Source of the DNA: Hormiphora californensis
Taxonomy: Eukaryota; Ctenophora; Tentaculata; Cydippida; Pleurobrachiidae
Direction: 5' to 3'
Length of the DNA stretch: 54,933 nt
Assembly: GCA_020137815.1 (NCBI GenBank)
Contig: CM035357.1
Coordinates: 6,066,116 to 6,121,048 of the forward strand
In this document: positions 10,281 through 21,988 of the stretch, one piece after another
Layout of the letters: every line of letters begins with the position of its first letter
Position numbering within the stretch: the first letter of the stretch is position 1
Made by a program: the position numbers and the translations under genes
The notes under the pieces: model-generated
Told to the model about the DNA's origin: nothing
The model's database searches: none
Seen by the model: the letters and a program-made list of their open reading frames with translations, nothing else

Positions 10281-13200
10281 ATGAAGTTTAAATTTTATGT
10301 AGATTTTAAGATGAAGCGGGTCCAATCTGGAATTCCAGTAAACTCCCGGATCTGTATGATCTACACTGGAGGTACCATTGGAATGAAGAAATGCATCGAC
10401 TCGGGAGGTGAGTGTAAACTGTTTCACTTTCCAGTCTGGAACATCGAGAGGGTCTCATATCATGCTTACTTCTAGTGCAAGTGAACCGAGGGTCTACTCC
10501 AGTGGTGGGCGGTGGCCGGTAGTCAAGATGAAGACATGCTACTCGAGGTTCATATCTTGATTTATCGCCAGACTCAAATTATAACCATTCTTGCAGCTAA
10601 AAAACTAAACTTTAACTTTTCTTTCAGCATACGTCCCGGTAAAAGGATACTTAGAAAAGAAAATGAAGAAGTTCTCGCCCCTACACGACCCTAAATACGA
10701 ATACCACGAGGCGGATATGTTGACTGATCACACCCCCATTGCTACACCGTATGTTGTTATGTTCTAACCCTCCTTTATATTTGTCAAACAGGGTCGAGCA
10801 AGGCAAACCGTGTGTATGATGTAGGATTAATCAGAAATCAAATGTTAAAACAAAAACGTATTTTGATAGCTCACATAGTCCTCCTCAGAATCTCGATGTA
10901 CGGTCGGCGGATCATCTACGCAATTGAGGAAATGGATCCCATTGTAGATAGTTCAAACATGGACATGACATACTGGGCCAAGTTGGCCAAAACCATAGAG
11001 AAATTTTATACAAAGTTTGATGGGTTCGTGGTAGTTCACGGGACTGATACGATGGCTTACACGGCATCCGCACTGAGTTTTATGTTGGAGAACCTGGGGA
11101 AATCTGTAATCTTAACCGGCTCCCAGGTAAGGGGATTGACCATATGGTCGTGTGGCAGTTTGGGGGGGGGGGGGGGGGGTGTAACCAATAACCATGCGGT
11201 GTGATCATTGATCAATCATTGTAAATCTTCATTTGTAAAAGAGCAGGGTGCGGTGAAACAGGGCCGAACAAGGACAAGCCGATCAGCTATGATTTATTTA
11301 GTACAGGGTGTTCATATTGGATCTTTACAAGCGTTGGGCTTCACCCAGAAAAAAGTTGACTAAATTAGCTAATGAAAATTCATACTTGGACTATTCTATA
11401 CCCTCATTCAAGGTTCCTGGTGTTTCCGGAGCTCTAATACCCCTGGAAGTGTGTTTTTGGCATTAAAACTACCAGAAGGAATTTTTTGCTGGTGCTGAGA
11501 CTTTGCTAGAATGTTTTTTGGGTATTTTCTATGTCAATTCCAAAGTTTCATGATAATAGGATGTGTGGTTCAGTCACCAAGTTTCAAATACACTGGCTGA
11601 AAAGGCTAAAAAACAGCTCAAAAACGGCAAAAATTGATATTTTAGAGTCTTTCAAGGCACTTTTTTCGAAATTTTGAGTTCATAAAACACATCCAATTAT
11701 CATGAAACTTTGGAATTGACATAGAAAATACCCAAAAAACATTCTAGCAAAGTCTCAGCACCAGCAAAAAATTCCTTCTGGTAGTTTTAATGCCAAAAAC
11801 ACACTTCCAGGGGTATTAGAGCTCCGGAAACACCAGGAACCTTGAATGAGGGTATAGAATAGTCCAAGTATGAAGTTTCATTAGCTAATTTAGTCAACTT
11901 TTTTCTGGGTGAAGCCCAACGCTTGTAAAGATCCCATATGAACACCGTGTATGTATTTCTAGCAACTGATTTGACTATGATTCACTAGGTAGACACTCAA
12001 TATGACCTCAACGATATTCCTTTTTCTAGATTCCTTTGTCAGAGCAGAGGAATGATGGTGTGAACAATCTCCTTGGAGCCCTTATCTTTGCTTCTCACTA
12101 CACAATCCCGGAGGTATATTAATTGAACTTCTTTTTAAAATTTATAATAGCAACCGGCAAATCTTCTGAAAATTGGTATTCCAATAATTCTTCTTTGTTG
12201 TCACATGTCAGTTGTCACATCTCTACGTACCGTGTCCAGGTTCAAGCTCACATGACGGTGTTCGGTGGTCTATTTGTTTTACAGAGTCTCTATCACTATG
12301 CAACTTCCCACCATAAAACTATCCTAGCCGGCGTACAATGGTCTACTTGTTTATTCAAGTTTGGAACTTCCCAGTTCCCATAGTTTCCCATAGAACTATA
12401 CCCCGCAAAAGTGGACAAACCGGTTTTTTATTCCTGTTTTCTCTCTCATTCCAATTTCCCATTGATGGTGTTATATGTGGCTCTACATATATTTAGTATG
12501 ACGCGAAGGCACATAGCCAGGAATTTACCGTGAATAATGGAAGAATGTCTGATTTTTTCCTCCAGCTAGACCAAAAACTGAAAAGTAAACAAATTCACCC
12601 AGAGGGAGCTTTCTCAAAAATCATAGGGCCGGAATTTTGAGCCCTAAAGCAAACAACGATACAGCTTAGCAAGACAAACACACTATGAAACTAGTTGGTT
12701 TGAATGGGTCTTCTTGGCACGTGTCTCACAGAGTACATATTTTATGAAGTTATAACTTCTGATTACCTTCCCACAGGTTTCAATTTACTTCAACAATAAA
12801 CTATTCCGGGGGAACCGTTCCACGAAGAGAAAGAGTGAAGACATTGATGCTTTTGATTCACCCAACATGTCCCCCCTTGCTATTATGGGAACACATATTA
12901 CAGGTCCGGGTTCATTTGATTCATCTCTCCCTCAACCTCTCTTTCTTCCCTCCGACAACCCTATAATTCTCTGTGTTTTTCACAATAAAGTGAAACCACC
13001 CAATCTCCCTCTTCACCAACTCCCCCCTTATTTTCAGTAAAGTGGCACTACCCAATATAATCCCCCTCCTCACCCTCTCCCATCCCACCACCTCCCCCCA
13101 TCCACCCCATCCCCCACTCTATCACCATTCACCCCTCCTCACCCTCCCTAATTTTCAGTAAAGTGGCACCACCTCATGGATGTCATGAGTATCGAGAAGT

Positions 13201-16200
13201 TTAGAGTTCACAGTGATATGTGTGGAGATGTTGCCATGTTCCGTATCTTCCCTGGAATGACAGTTGACACAGTGAGTAAAATGGAGGAACTGACCGAATC
13301 AGGAAATACTGGTCCCTGATTGGCTGCTAACCAGTCACGTGACCTAAATAACGAGTTCTGATTGGTGTCGGTCGGTTCCTAGTAAAATGACACAGGAATA
13401 TAATGGCATGATTGATTTGAATTTATAGTTTTTGCAGATCTTGAACTCTCTCAAATATCTATATAATTTTCATCACCACTATAGTGAGACACTTTCTAGG
13501 AAAGATACAATTCCACTACAGAATACAGCAGAATGATTCAATAAATACTTGAGCGAATGGCGATCTCTCCCTTTCCGTCTCTCTTTCCATTTCGCTTACC
13601 AGGGCAGAGTACATCCTTTTTTTGCAAAACAGTGTATTGAGCATAGAAATCAATGACTCAGTATCAAACTGACGCTTTACTCGTGTTTTCTCTTGGTTTT
13701 CCGTTACACAAGAAGCTGATTTTCCGACGTTTGATTCGGCATTTTTGCGAGCTATATCACATACCCTTGCTAGGCGGTCATCTACTGCAGCCTTCTCCAC
13801 AAATTCAATAATAGAGTTTGCACCTTTTATATCACAATACATTATATGATTGTACAATCTAAGAGCTTTTAATATACATTTTTGCTTTTTGTCGTCGACA
13901 TTCCTCGCTTTCTTGTAGAAAACTGATAAAAATCCCAATAAAATCCTTTAGAGTGTGATCTCTTCTCTCACAAATATCAGCAGCAAGCCATCGAATATGC
14001 ACAATCTTCTCCTCCATTCCCTTTACCTTATTCAGCTCGTCAAGCCACCCTGAACCTCCGCTACAAACGTATGCTTTGAACAGGTTGATGGCATATCGGG
14101 CACTGGACTCATATGATGTTGCAGATGTCAAGTGAACCAGAGCCCTGAAAATAAGGGAAGATGTTATAAAGCTGAAAAACAGCATTCAGTCCTCCTTCCC
14201 TGAGCTGTCACCTTTTAACTGCATTTGAATAAAGAAAAACAAATCCCATTTAAATGAAATACTCACACAATAAATAGGAATACTGCGACTGATCGCGACG
14301 CCATCCCCCTTTAAAACGAACTCCACGGCTCCTACAAAACTACAGTCAGTGTTGGGATGAATCTCAAACACACCTGGTGTCGAGATAGTTATAGGCTAGT
14401 AAGTATTATAGCTATACTGTCAGAGCATTGGCCTGACCCATTGTCGTTTCTCTCGGAGCGCGCGAGAACTGTGGTCAGAGCATTGGCCTGACAGTAGCTA
14501 TATCATTCGCAGTTATTATGGCTAGAATGCACCTGCCTTCATGTATTACTATAGGAGATAAATCTGTCATGAGCCGTGATGAACCAGTGTTGAACATAGC
14601 TCTGCCCTTGTATGAATCACGTGCATGGGCAAAAATGTACAATTTTAGTCGTTTAGCTGGTTTTTGTCATGTTAGTTGGCAATGGGAAGATATCACGTGG
14701 ACCAGCATTCTGGAAGCCGGCCAAAACACAAAATACAATATCACAGTCCGTCATACAGCTTTTAATTATGCATTGGTATGTTCTAGAAGTAGCAAGGAGT
14801 ACGGCCATCCAAAACATCATGTGACTTCTGTTCTAGAACTGAATGAATACTATCTGTAATAGGAGTGCAATTGTTACATGCTTTCATCATGGTGCTATAC
14901 TTCATTCCATTGCTGACTACATGCAGCTACCTGCACAACTATTTCCGGCAATTACGTCCAACTGAGCAAAATAAACATTGGTAAACACTATACAGTGTGG
15001 CTGGTAACTGCAGCTGGGACCTGGGTTGTGGACAATTCACAATTTAACTAAATAAACACATTATATTATGATTATGACAAATACATTGGTACATGGTTTA
15101 ATATTAAAGTCGAAACAATCGGGATACCACAATTATGTCACAACTTCCCCCACTCAACTTCCCCCACTCTCATACTCAATCTCACCCCTCCCTCTCCCTC
15201 TCTCAGTTGACCCACTTCCTGCGGCCACCAATCCGTGGTGTTATCCTGCTAAGTTACGGTGCTGGCAACGGTCCAGATGCACGTGAGGACCTGCTGAACG
15301 TGCTCAGGGAGGCGTGCGATAGGGGGATAATAATAGTTAATATTACACAGTGCATTGAAGGGACAGTCAGCACTGAGTATAACACAGGTATGATCTAGCT
15401 GCTAGCAGGTGTCTGGACCCATGACCGACTGGACTTTTCACTTATGACCGACCAAATTTTAGGGCTACGTTTTAGGTTAATGGTTAGGGTTAGGGTTTGG
15501 GGTGTGGTTAGAGATAATGGTGAATGAATTTCATTCGGTCATGCGTCCAGTCGGTCATGAGTCCGGGAGCCGATCTAGCATGATATTGTTATTATATTAT
15601 ACCATGATTTTCTCACCTCACCACACCACACCTCACCTCACCTCACCTCACCTCACCTCACCTCACCTCACCTCACCTCACCTCACCTCACCTCACCTCA
15701 CCTCACCTCACCTAACCTAACCTCACCTCACCTCACCTCACCTCACCTCACCTCACCTCACCTCACCTCACCTCACCTCACCTCACCTCACCTCACCTCA
15801 CCTCACCTCACCTCACCTCACCTCACCTCACCTCACCTCACCTCACCTCACCTCAACCTCACCTCACCTCAACCTCACCTCACCTCAACCTCACCTCACC
15901 TCACCTCACATTCAGGTGCTGACATGTGGCCGATCATCAAATCACCTCCTATCTACCACTCGGGTAACTGACCAATTAGTTCTAGTAGAGTCGATAAGAA
16001 CACTCACCTCCTCCGATTTCAGTAAAACTTCTCACATGCTAAAATATGATAATGGAGGTACAAATACCGCTTATTTTAGGTCCAAAAAGTTTTTGGTTCG
16101 TTAATTATCGCTAATTGAAAAACGCCAAAAATGGGCTAAAATGGCCCTTAAGGTGGATTTGAAATTTTGGAGTTGGAACTCCAGACTTCGTACAGGTGTC

Positions 16201-19200
16201 CGCTAGGATGCCAATATGCACCACAGGCGGGCTCAGGCCTAAATTCGTCCGAATTTTTGCGTAAGACCGGATGGCGTAAATCTTGGTCACGTGACCTCGG
16301 CTAACTTCTGAACCGCTCAAGTAAGGGATGTTTATAACCTGCTTAATCGATGCAGAATATGATGAAAATGACACGTTTTGACATCATTTTTCATCCCAGA
16401 CGCACAGGAAAGACACAAATCGCCTTACAAAATTGACGCCATCTAGTCTCCCGCTCTTTTTTTGCAAAACTCTAACTTCTGAACCGTTGAAGTAAGGGAG
16501 GTTCATAGCCTGCTTAATCGATGCAGAAAGAAAAATAAATGAGAGGAAATGGCCTTATTTTTCATCTCCGGCGTGCAGGAAAGGCACAAATAGCAAAAAA
16601 CTGATTTTTTGCCCAAATCACGTGACCAAAATTCACGCCATCCGGCCTTACGCAAAAATTCGGACGAATTTAGGCCTGAGCCCGCCTGTGGTGCATATTG
16701 GCATCCTAGCGGACACCTGTACGAAGTCTGGAGTTCCAACTCCAAAATTTCAAATCCACCTTAAGGGCCATTTTAGCCCATTTTTGGCGTTTTTCAATTA
16801 GCGATAATTAACGAACCAAAAGTTTTTCGGACCTAAAATAAGCGGTATTTGTACCTCCATTATCATATGTTAGCATGTGAGAAGTTTCACTGAAATCGGA
16901 GGAGGTGAGTGTTCTTATCGACTCTACTATTCAGTATTTCACCATCGAATCATACACACAGATACAAGTAAAACTGGGGTAAATCTAGGAATCTAAACCC
17001 TCTCTCTCTTCCGCTATTTTTCTAATCCGATCCCGTATTTGCATTTTGGGCTCCTAGCACCATGTTACGTGATCCGATAGTGATTCCTTTTTTCCCTATT
17101 TATATTGTATTAACGTCTTCCTGCAGGTAAGGTCCTGATGGATGCTGGGATAGTTCCCGGGGGTGACATGACTCCTGAAGCTGCCCTAACCAAGTTGTCC
17201 TATGCACTGACCAAGGACATCCCCGTCAAGGAAAAGAGAAAGGTGAGACTTGAGTTAATGCTGGTTCTGTTATGACCCGACCATCTTTTTACTCCTAAAC
17301 TAAGACTTCGTGGCTCGTGCTGTTTGGATTTAGCGGCATTTAATTTTAGTGTACAAACAGACAGACTAGTAAATAACTAAATAAGTACAGCTGATGTAAC
17401 AGGCACATGCATGTACACTGAGTAGTGCATGGTAGCAGAGAGAGACAGAGAGATAGAAAGAGGAAGAATGACAGCTAACATACCGCGCGGCCCAAAAAAA
17501 CTAAGGGTACGTTGGCCTTCTTTTCTCCTAGAAATTTAATTTCAATCACTCTGATATTTTTTCACAATATTTGTATGGTTACTCATTCGAAGAATCCAGA
17601 GTTTCAGCCCTCTGGATGAAAATTCATTTTTTTAGCCCGAATGAACATTCAATGAACGCCAAAACGGGACCATATTTTGGTACCAAAGTTTTACAAATTT
17701 GTTTGGCTATCGATTTTCTTTCGAACACGACCAGTTTGAGCTTAATTGGATCACCACAAGAATCACAGTGACCAGTTTACCAAGCCTAGGTTGGGTCATG
17801 TGATCCCCATCAAATTATGACGTGTTAGCAAGAGAACTTACATTCTAACCGACGCTGTATCGGTATACCGTCCTAATTAGCAGATGTGATACGTGATACG
17901 CGACCGTTACACCTGCTTATTGGCACTTATTAATGACGCTAGCGGTTCAATAGGGGTCATGACCGGTCACTTGACCAGACCTAGTGTCGGAAAAGTGGCC
18001 ACTGTGTCTCTTGTGGTGGTCCAATTGAGCTAAAATTAGTCGCGTTTGAAAGGAAATCGTTACCCAAAGGCGATTGTGAAATTCCGGTTTGGAATAGTTT
18101 TCTTGTTTTCAAGTTCATTTAGGATTCATTCCAGTCGTAAAAATGAATTTTTAGATAGAGAGCCGAAATTCTGGCTAACATCAATATCGATCAAGTGTAA
18201 TAGCCGTACGAATTTTTAGCGCCTGAATTTACCAATTTCTTGTCAAAACGGGTTAAAATCGAAGTTTGGTAAAAATGACCGTTTTTTAATCATTTATTTC
18301 ACCAACTAAACTTGATCCATTTTTAATAAAAACTCGGATTGCCATTTATTATAGTTTACTCTAATGCATGGTTGCTATTTTTAAGAATAAAATCGAATTT
18401 AACCATGAGAAAACGTTGAAAAACCCGAAAAACGAAAAAATGGGTTCATTCATGAACTTCACACTTTTATGTTTTGAAACTCCGGATTCCTCGAATGAGT
18501 AACCATACAAATATTGTGACAAAATATCAGAGTGATCGAAATTAAAATTCTGGGAGAAAAGAAGGCCAACGTACCCTTAGTTTTTTTTGGGCCGCGCGGT
18601 ATTTGTGTGTACAAGGGCGACAGGAACTAAGGATAAATTTGAAGAATGTAATGAATAAACATTGCAAATATGTGAGAAATATTTAATAATTGATACTTCC
18701 TATAGTCTGGGGCGACCTTTATTGGTCCCGCACAACGATCAAGTAGAATTATTAGGTAGTAGCTTGTATTAAAATTTAGAGCAATCCTGGCGTAGCTGAG
18801 GGCTGGAATAAGGAACTGTACTAGTAATAAAACCCCATTCATCTTATCCACTATCCGGACTCCAGCTGCTTCTTCTAGGACACTGAATAATAAATGTATG
18901 GCTGAATAATATATGTATGGCTTTAAAAATCAATTAAACCCGATCCTATTTTTCTCTGTCTAACATTCAATTTTGCAGATGATAGTCACCAACCTCCGGG
19001 GTGAAATGAGTGTGGAGGTCAAAGCAGATCTTACAACCCTTCTAATTGATAGCGAAACTTTCCTTGGCAAGGTATTTAGTACAGGGTGTTTCTTGTCGGG
19101 AAATGAAGCATCTAGACAGCCCTAATCACTTGTCACAGCTCTCACACCCCGGTTCTCTCTGGACTAATCACTATAACACCCCTAATGACCACCCCCCCCC

Positions 19201-21205
19201 CCTCCTCAGTTGATAGCCTCACTGGACATTAATTCCTCCTCTGAAATGAAGGCACTACGTGATGCCATCCTACCTACTGTCATGTGCACAGCAGCTGTTA
19301 GTGGCAATGTGGAGAAACTCAAGGAAGCTGTAAAACAGGTAGAGACTGATCACACGAACTATCCTATCCTATATAGAGAGTTAGTGTGTGTTATTATACA
19401 GGGGGATCTAACATTCTAACAATCCTTCTCCGCCCAGAAAGTTAGTGTGAACCTGGCAGACTATGATTGGAGGACCCCACTTCATCTAGCAGCTTGTGAG
19501 GGGAGTGTAGAGGTAGTAGAGTATCTTCTGTCTGTTGGTGCTAGTGTTCACGCAAGGGATAGATTTGGTGGGACCCCACTCATTGACGCCATCAAGAACA
19601 GGTGAGTTCGGTGATTATTACCATTGTGTTAGACCAGGTCTATCAAATCGATCTATCTTGAAAATTGTGATATGAGTGAGATCTATTATATCCTGGTATG
19701 ATTTGTTTTCTGTCATTGGATGTGTGTTAGTTAGTTAGTCATGCTCATGTACTGAGTACATGTGCATGACAGTACATTGTACTGGTTTGACGTATAAATG
19801 CAGAGTTAGTAAACACGAGAGTGGGGAGACAGAGATAGAGACAAAGACAGAGATGAGGAGAAAGAGAGAGAGAAATTTACGGAAAATGTAGCAATTAGTA
19901 AAGAAGGACCAGCTGACTATTTGTGATCCAATAAACATTCACTACTCAGCCAATATTTCGATACTATGAACTCTCGACTAGCTTCTTAGATCAATAATCA
20001 ATTTTCGAACAAACCCTGATCTCTACACTACCTCTCCCTGTCTAGACATCACGAAATAGTTGATTTGATGCTGAAAGCTGGTGCCCACGTTCAATGCTCA
20101 GAGAAACAAATAGCAGACTATATCTGTGGGTGAGTTGCTGCAGTGACGCGCGAAATTAAACAACACCGCGCGGATTAAAGTTAAACTTTTCAGCACTTTC
20201 GTTAACAGAAATGCGCGAAGCGTGGGAAAATTAAGTCCATTTCTGTTTTCGATCTCATTCTGTCAGATAAGAGCATTGGCCTGCCTATTCTCAAATCTCA
20301 TTTCTCCAACTGTGTCTGACAGATCTCATTCACTTGTTTACATCAATCACCCCTGCAGGACAGTAGCAGAGGGATCCCATGAAGAGATTCCTCTGTGGAA
20401 GGCCTGTGGTGCTGGACTCAGTGAGGTCGGAACGGGTGGATACACTGCATTGCATCTGGTAAGTGTTTAATAAACAGTATACCGATGTTTCCTACATCAT
20501 TTACTGAAAGGTATAAACACTGTTTATACCTTTCAATAAATGATGTAGGAAACATCGGTATACTGTTTAAAGTGTTATGCTAGGCTGTCTTTGATATGGC
20601 AATATGTATTCCCAATACTCCAAAGTTGTATAGAGACCTTGGTCTTCAGACTTGGAGGCCACTGCGACCGAAAGCTAAAAGTGTCCTATTTTCAGGCGGT
20701 GATGACAAACAATTTAGAGTGCTACAAAGTTCTCTTGGACGAGGGAGCTGATATGAATGTAAGTATAGCTTGTCATGTTGTCAACTTGTCGACAGTCGCT
20801 ACTGTCGAGAATTTGATACATATATATTACATACATATCATGCCATACTGATACTGTGTGTCATGGTGTATGTATGGTATGGCGTGCTGTTGCATATACC
20901 ACGTCATGATATATAGATCTACACACATTATGTGCTACACCATTACACCAGGGCGTGGAGAGTGTCTGAGATCCTGTCTCTGAATGGCGTGATTTATGCA
21001 GACACATTAATAATATGTCGACCACCCATAACCCATCCACGCCTTATTTCCTCTTTGTCTAACATTCCTCCCTCTCTCCTAGGTCGAAGATAGTTCAGGC
21101 TACACAGTTACAGACCTAATTCAGCGTCTAGGAAGGGACTCCTGGCCCCTCACTGCCACTGAAAATAGTCCTGTTTCGACCAGTGCGACACCATGTGATG
21201 TGTAG
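10281..21205 (+). CDS. ASPG: L-asparaginase with C-terminal ankyrin repeats (60 kDa lysophospholipase/ASPG type)
   Basis: Hydrolyses asparagine to aspartate and ammonia; vertebrate members are also annotated with lysophospholipase activity. Fifteen exons join in frame to 620 codons: 10281-10407, 10628-10748, 10889-11126, 12030-12113, 12777-12903, 13159-13271, 15207-15387, 17127-17242, 18979-19071, 19210-19338, 19438-19601, 20046-20129, 20359-20458, 20696-20758, 21083-21205. The two active-site signatures are intact: TGGTIG (residues 29-34) and HGTDTM (133-138). A DGVNNLLGAL segment follows in exon 4. Exons 11-14 encode ankyrin units (TPLHLAACEGS, GYTALHLA, LLDEGADMN). Length is close to the roughly 570 residues of vertebrate ASPG. 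The start could instead be the ATG at 10311 (610 residues). Donor 5 (GTCCGG) is weak. Likely cytosolic, as no signal peptide is seen. Confidence 0.93.
11304..11949. mobile_element. Foldback MITE in asparaginase intron 3, TA-flanked
   Basis: A 646-bp near-perfect palindrome. The left arm from 11304 and the right arm ending at 11949 are reverse complements for about 300 bp, with a short centre near 11590-11680. Ends read CAGGGTGTTCATAT and its inverse with one mismatch, and TA dinucleotides stand on both sides (11302-11303, 11950-11951). This fits a nonautonomous Tc1/mariner-class element. It has no ORF. Confidence 0.85.
12985..13180 (+). repeat. Repeated splice-acceptor region before asparaginase exon 6
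   Basis: The segment TTTTCAGTAAAGTGGCAC occurs at about 13033-13050 and again at 13153-13170, where it is the true intron end and exon start. A third, weaker copy (AATAAAGTGAAACCACCC) lies at about 12985. Pyrimidine-rich sequence separates the copies. Use of the 13033 copy would give GTA AAG TGG CAC TAC CCA ATA then a stop, so only the last copy is productive. Confidence 0.75.
13516..14304 (-). CDS. Nested antisense gene for a secreted protein with a furin-type site
   Basis: Lies wholly inside asparaginase intron 6, on the opposite strand. Exons 14304-14267, 14144-13972 and 13922-13516 join in frame (phases 2 and 1) to 205 residues. Intron 1 is 122 bp and intron 2 only 49 bp, both GT..AG with good donors (GTGAGT, GTGAGA). 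Residues 1-24 form a convincing signal peptide (MASRSVAVFLFIVALVHLTS). The rest is predicted helical and carries spaced cysteines and R-V-K-R at residues 151-154, a proprotein-convertase consensus, so a processed secreted factor is plausible. The extreme C terminus contains an adjacent Cys pair. I do not recognise a family. If intron 2 were retained, a frame ending 32 codons later would result. Confidence 0.6.
14416..14494. repeat. Dispersed repeat R, copy 1
   Basis: An ~80-bp unit that begins and ends with the same block (GTCAGAGCATTGGCCTGAC) around CCATTGTCGTTTCTCTC...GAGAACTGTG. Near-identical copies lie at 47323-47404 (same strand) and 47149-47225 (inverted). Decayed pieces occur near 1700-1770, 20268-20322, 29378-29401 and 52441-52556. 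Confidence 0.8.
14495..15150 (+). other. Remainder of asparaginase intron 6; one 113-codon open frame of unknown status
   Basis: An open frame at 14518-14859 starts from ATG but shows no motif, signal peptide or splice partner, and I would not call it a gene. The rest is AT-rich intron. Confidence 0.3.
15629..15910. repeat. (CCTCA)n pentanucleotide satellite in asparaginase intron 7
   Basis: About 56 head-to-tail CCTCA units, nearly perfect, with a CCTAA variant near 15711-15721 and a few CCTCAA expansions near the right end. No unique spacers, so this is not a CRISPR array. Confidence 0.97.
15985..16927. mobile_element. Foldback element in asparaginase intron 7, TA-flanked
   Basis: A 943-bp element whose outer ~300 bp on each side are reverse complements (GTAGAGTCGATAAGAACACT at the left end). 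The middle holds a second, imperfect copy of the 'aaccgcTCAAGTAAGGGATG' type segment. TA stands at both edges (15983-15984, 16928-16929). No transposase ORF, so nonautonomous mariner-class is the likely group. Confidence 0.85.
17483..18599. mobile_element. Foldback element in asparaginase intron 8, TA-flanked
   Basis: An 1117-bp element. Arms of about 125 bp or more pair from CCGCGCGGCCCAAAAAAACT at the left end to its inverse ending at 18599, with partial pairing further in. TA is duplicated outside (17481-17482, 18600-18601). It has no ORF of coding quality and differs in sequence from the elements in introns 3 and 7. Confidence 0.85.
18602..18978. other. End of asparaginase intron 8
   Basis: AT-rich intron. 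On the - strand an open frame (18842-18627) begins with a signal-peptide-like stretch (MNGVLLLVQFLIPALSYA). No splice partner was found, so it is only noted. Confidence 0.3.
20471..20569. repeat. 99-bp palindrome just after the donor of asparaginase exon 13
   Basis: The left arm (TAAACAGTATACCGATG...) and right arm are reverse complements over about 48 bp, with a two-base indel and a very short loop. It starts 12 bp after the GT donor at 20459, so a pre-mRNA hairpin would sit next to the splice site. Confidence 0.85.
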
Positions 21206-21760
21206 CATCCCACCAGCCGATATTAGGATTTATAAAGTTGTAACTAGGGAGAACATTAAACACTAAAAATAGGAGATGATTCATGATTCAGTAATGTTTT
21301 AGCTATATTGTATCTAGTTAGTCCTACCCATTATTTTAGAATTTAGGGCTTGTTTTTATCCGTGTTTTTACCTAATAAATATTAACTGAACATACACACA
21401 TGAAATTAACTGTTTTCAACGAATGTGTTTGGTTTTTTTAAAACATGTGAACATATCCGGGTCCCTGACGACATGAACATGAACATGCGGCATACCCGAT
21501 TTTCAACGTTCTCCTGTCTGGCGCCGCGACCCATCTGAGAATCAAATGGTTGGGCACGTCGCGCCCCCCATGTTCGCGCGCAAATCAAATGGGGTATCAT
21601 ACCCGCCATACAGACGTTCTCTGTCTCAGAATGCTTTGATATTTTGCATAGCTCTATAGATTTATCTCATTGTGTCAGCCCAAATGTTTCGAATCGATTG
21701 ACCCACTCAATAACGTCATGTCATAGCAATGACACAATTTGGAAGGCGCTTTTGTGCAGT
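21206..21760 (+). promoter_or_regulatory. Asparaginase 3' UTR and poly(A) signal
   Basis: A canonical AATAAA at 21374-21379 follows the stop codon by about 170 bp and is the likely poly(A) signal. Beyond it, to 21760, I see no gene. Confidence 0.65.
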
Positions 21761-21762
21761 TA

Positions 21763-21881
21763 AAGTCCGTTTCAAGCGACTTGACCCGTAATTCTTGGAA
21801 TTTGGCGCATTGCGCGTGTATTTACAAAGGGGAAATCCTGAATTTCCAGGAATCTCAGGTCAAGTCGTTTGAAACGCACTT
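21763..21881. mobile_element. Short MITE with TA flanks
   Basis: 119 bp, with ends AAGTCCGTTTCAAGCGACTT and a close inverse, bordered by TA at 21761-21762 and 21882-21883. The end sequence resembles, but is not the same as, that of the next two elements. Confidence 0.7.
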
Positions 21882-21988
21882 TAGTACACTGCATTTTACC
21901 GCCGCGCCTCGCGCGTGATATTTTAATTTCTTCGTTTTTCAAGATTTGAGTTCTTGAAATCGCGCGCGAATTTTGCCGATTTTTTCTT

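Noticed and set aside
14518-14859. 113-codon + strand frame in asparaginase intron 6
   Set aside because: No motif, no splice sites, not in phase with the host exons.
15629-15910. Regular short direct repeats resembling an array such as CRISPR
   Set aside because: Plain (CCTCA)n satellite without spacers, in a eukaryotic intron.
18627-18842. Second antisense signal-peptide-like frame in asparaginase intron 8
   Set aside because: Hydrophobic start only; no splice partner, cysteine pattern or conserved motif, in AT-rich sequence where such frames arise by chance.
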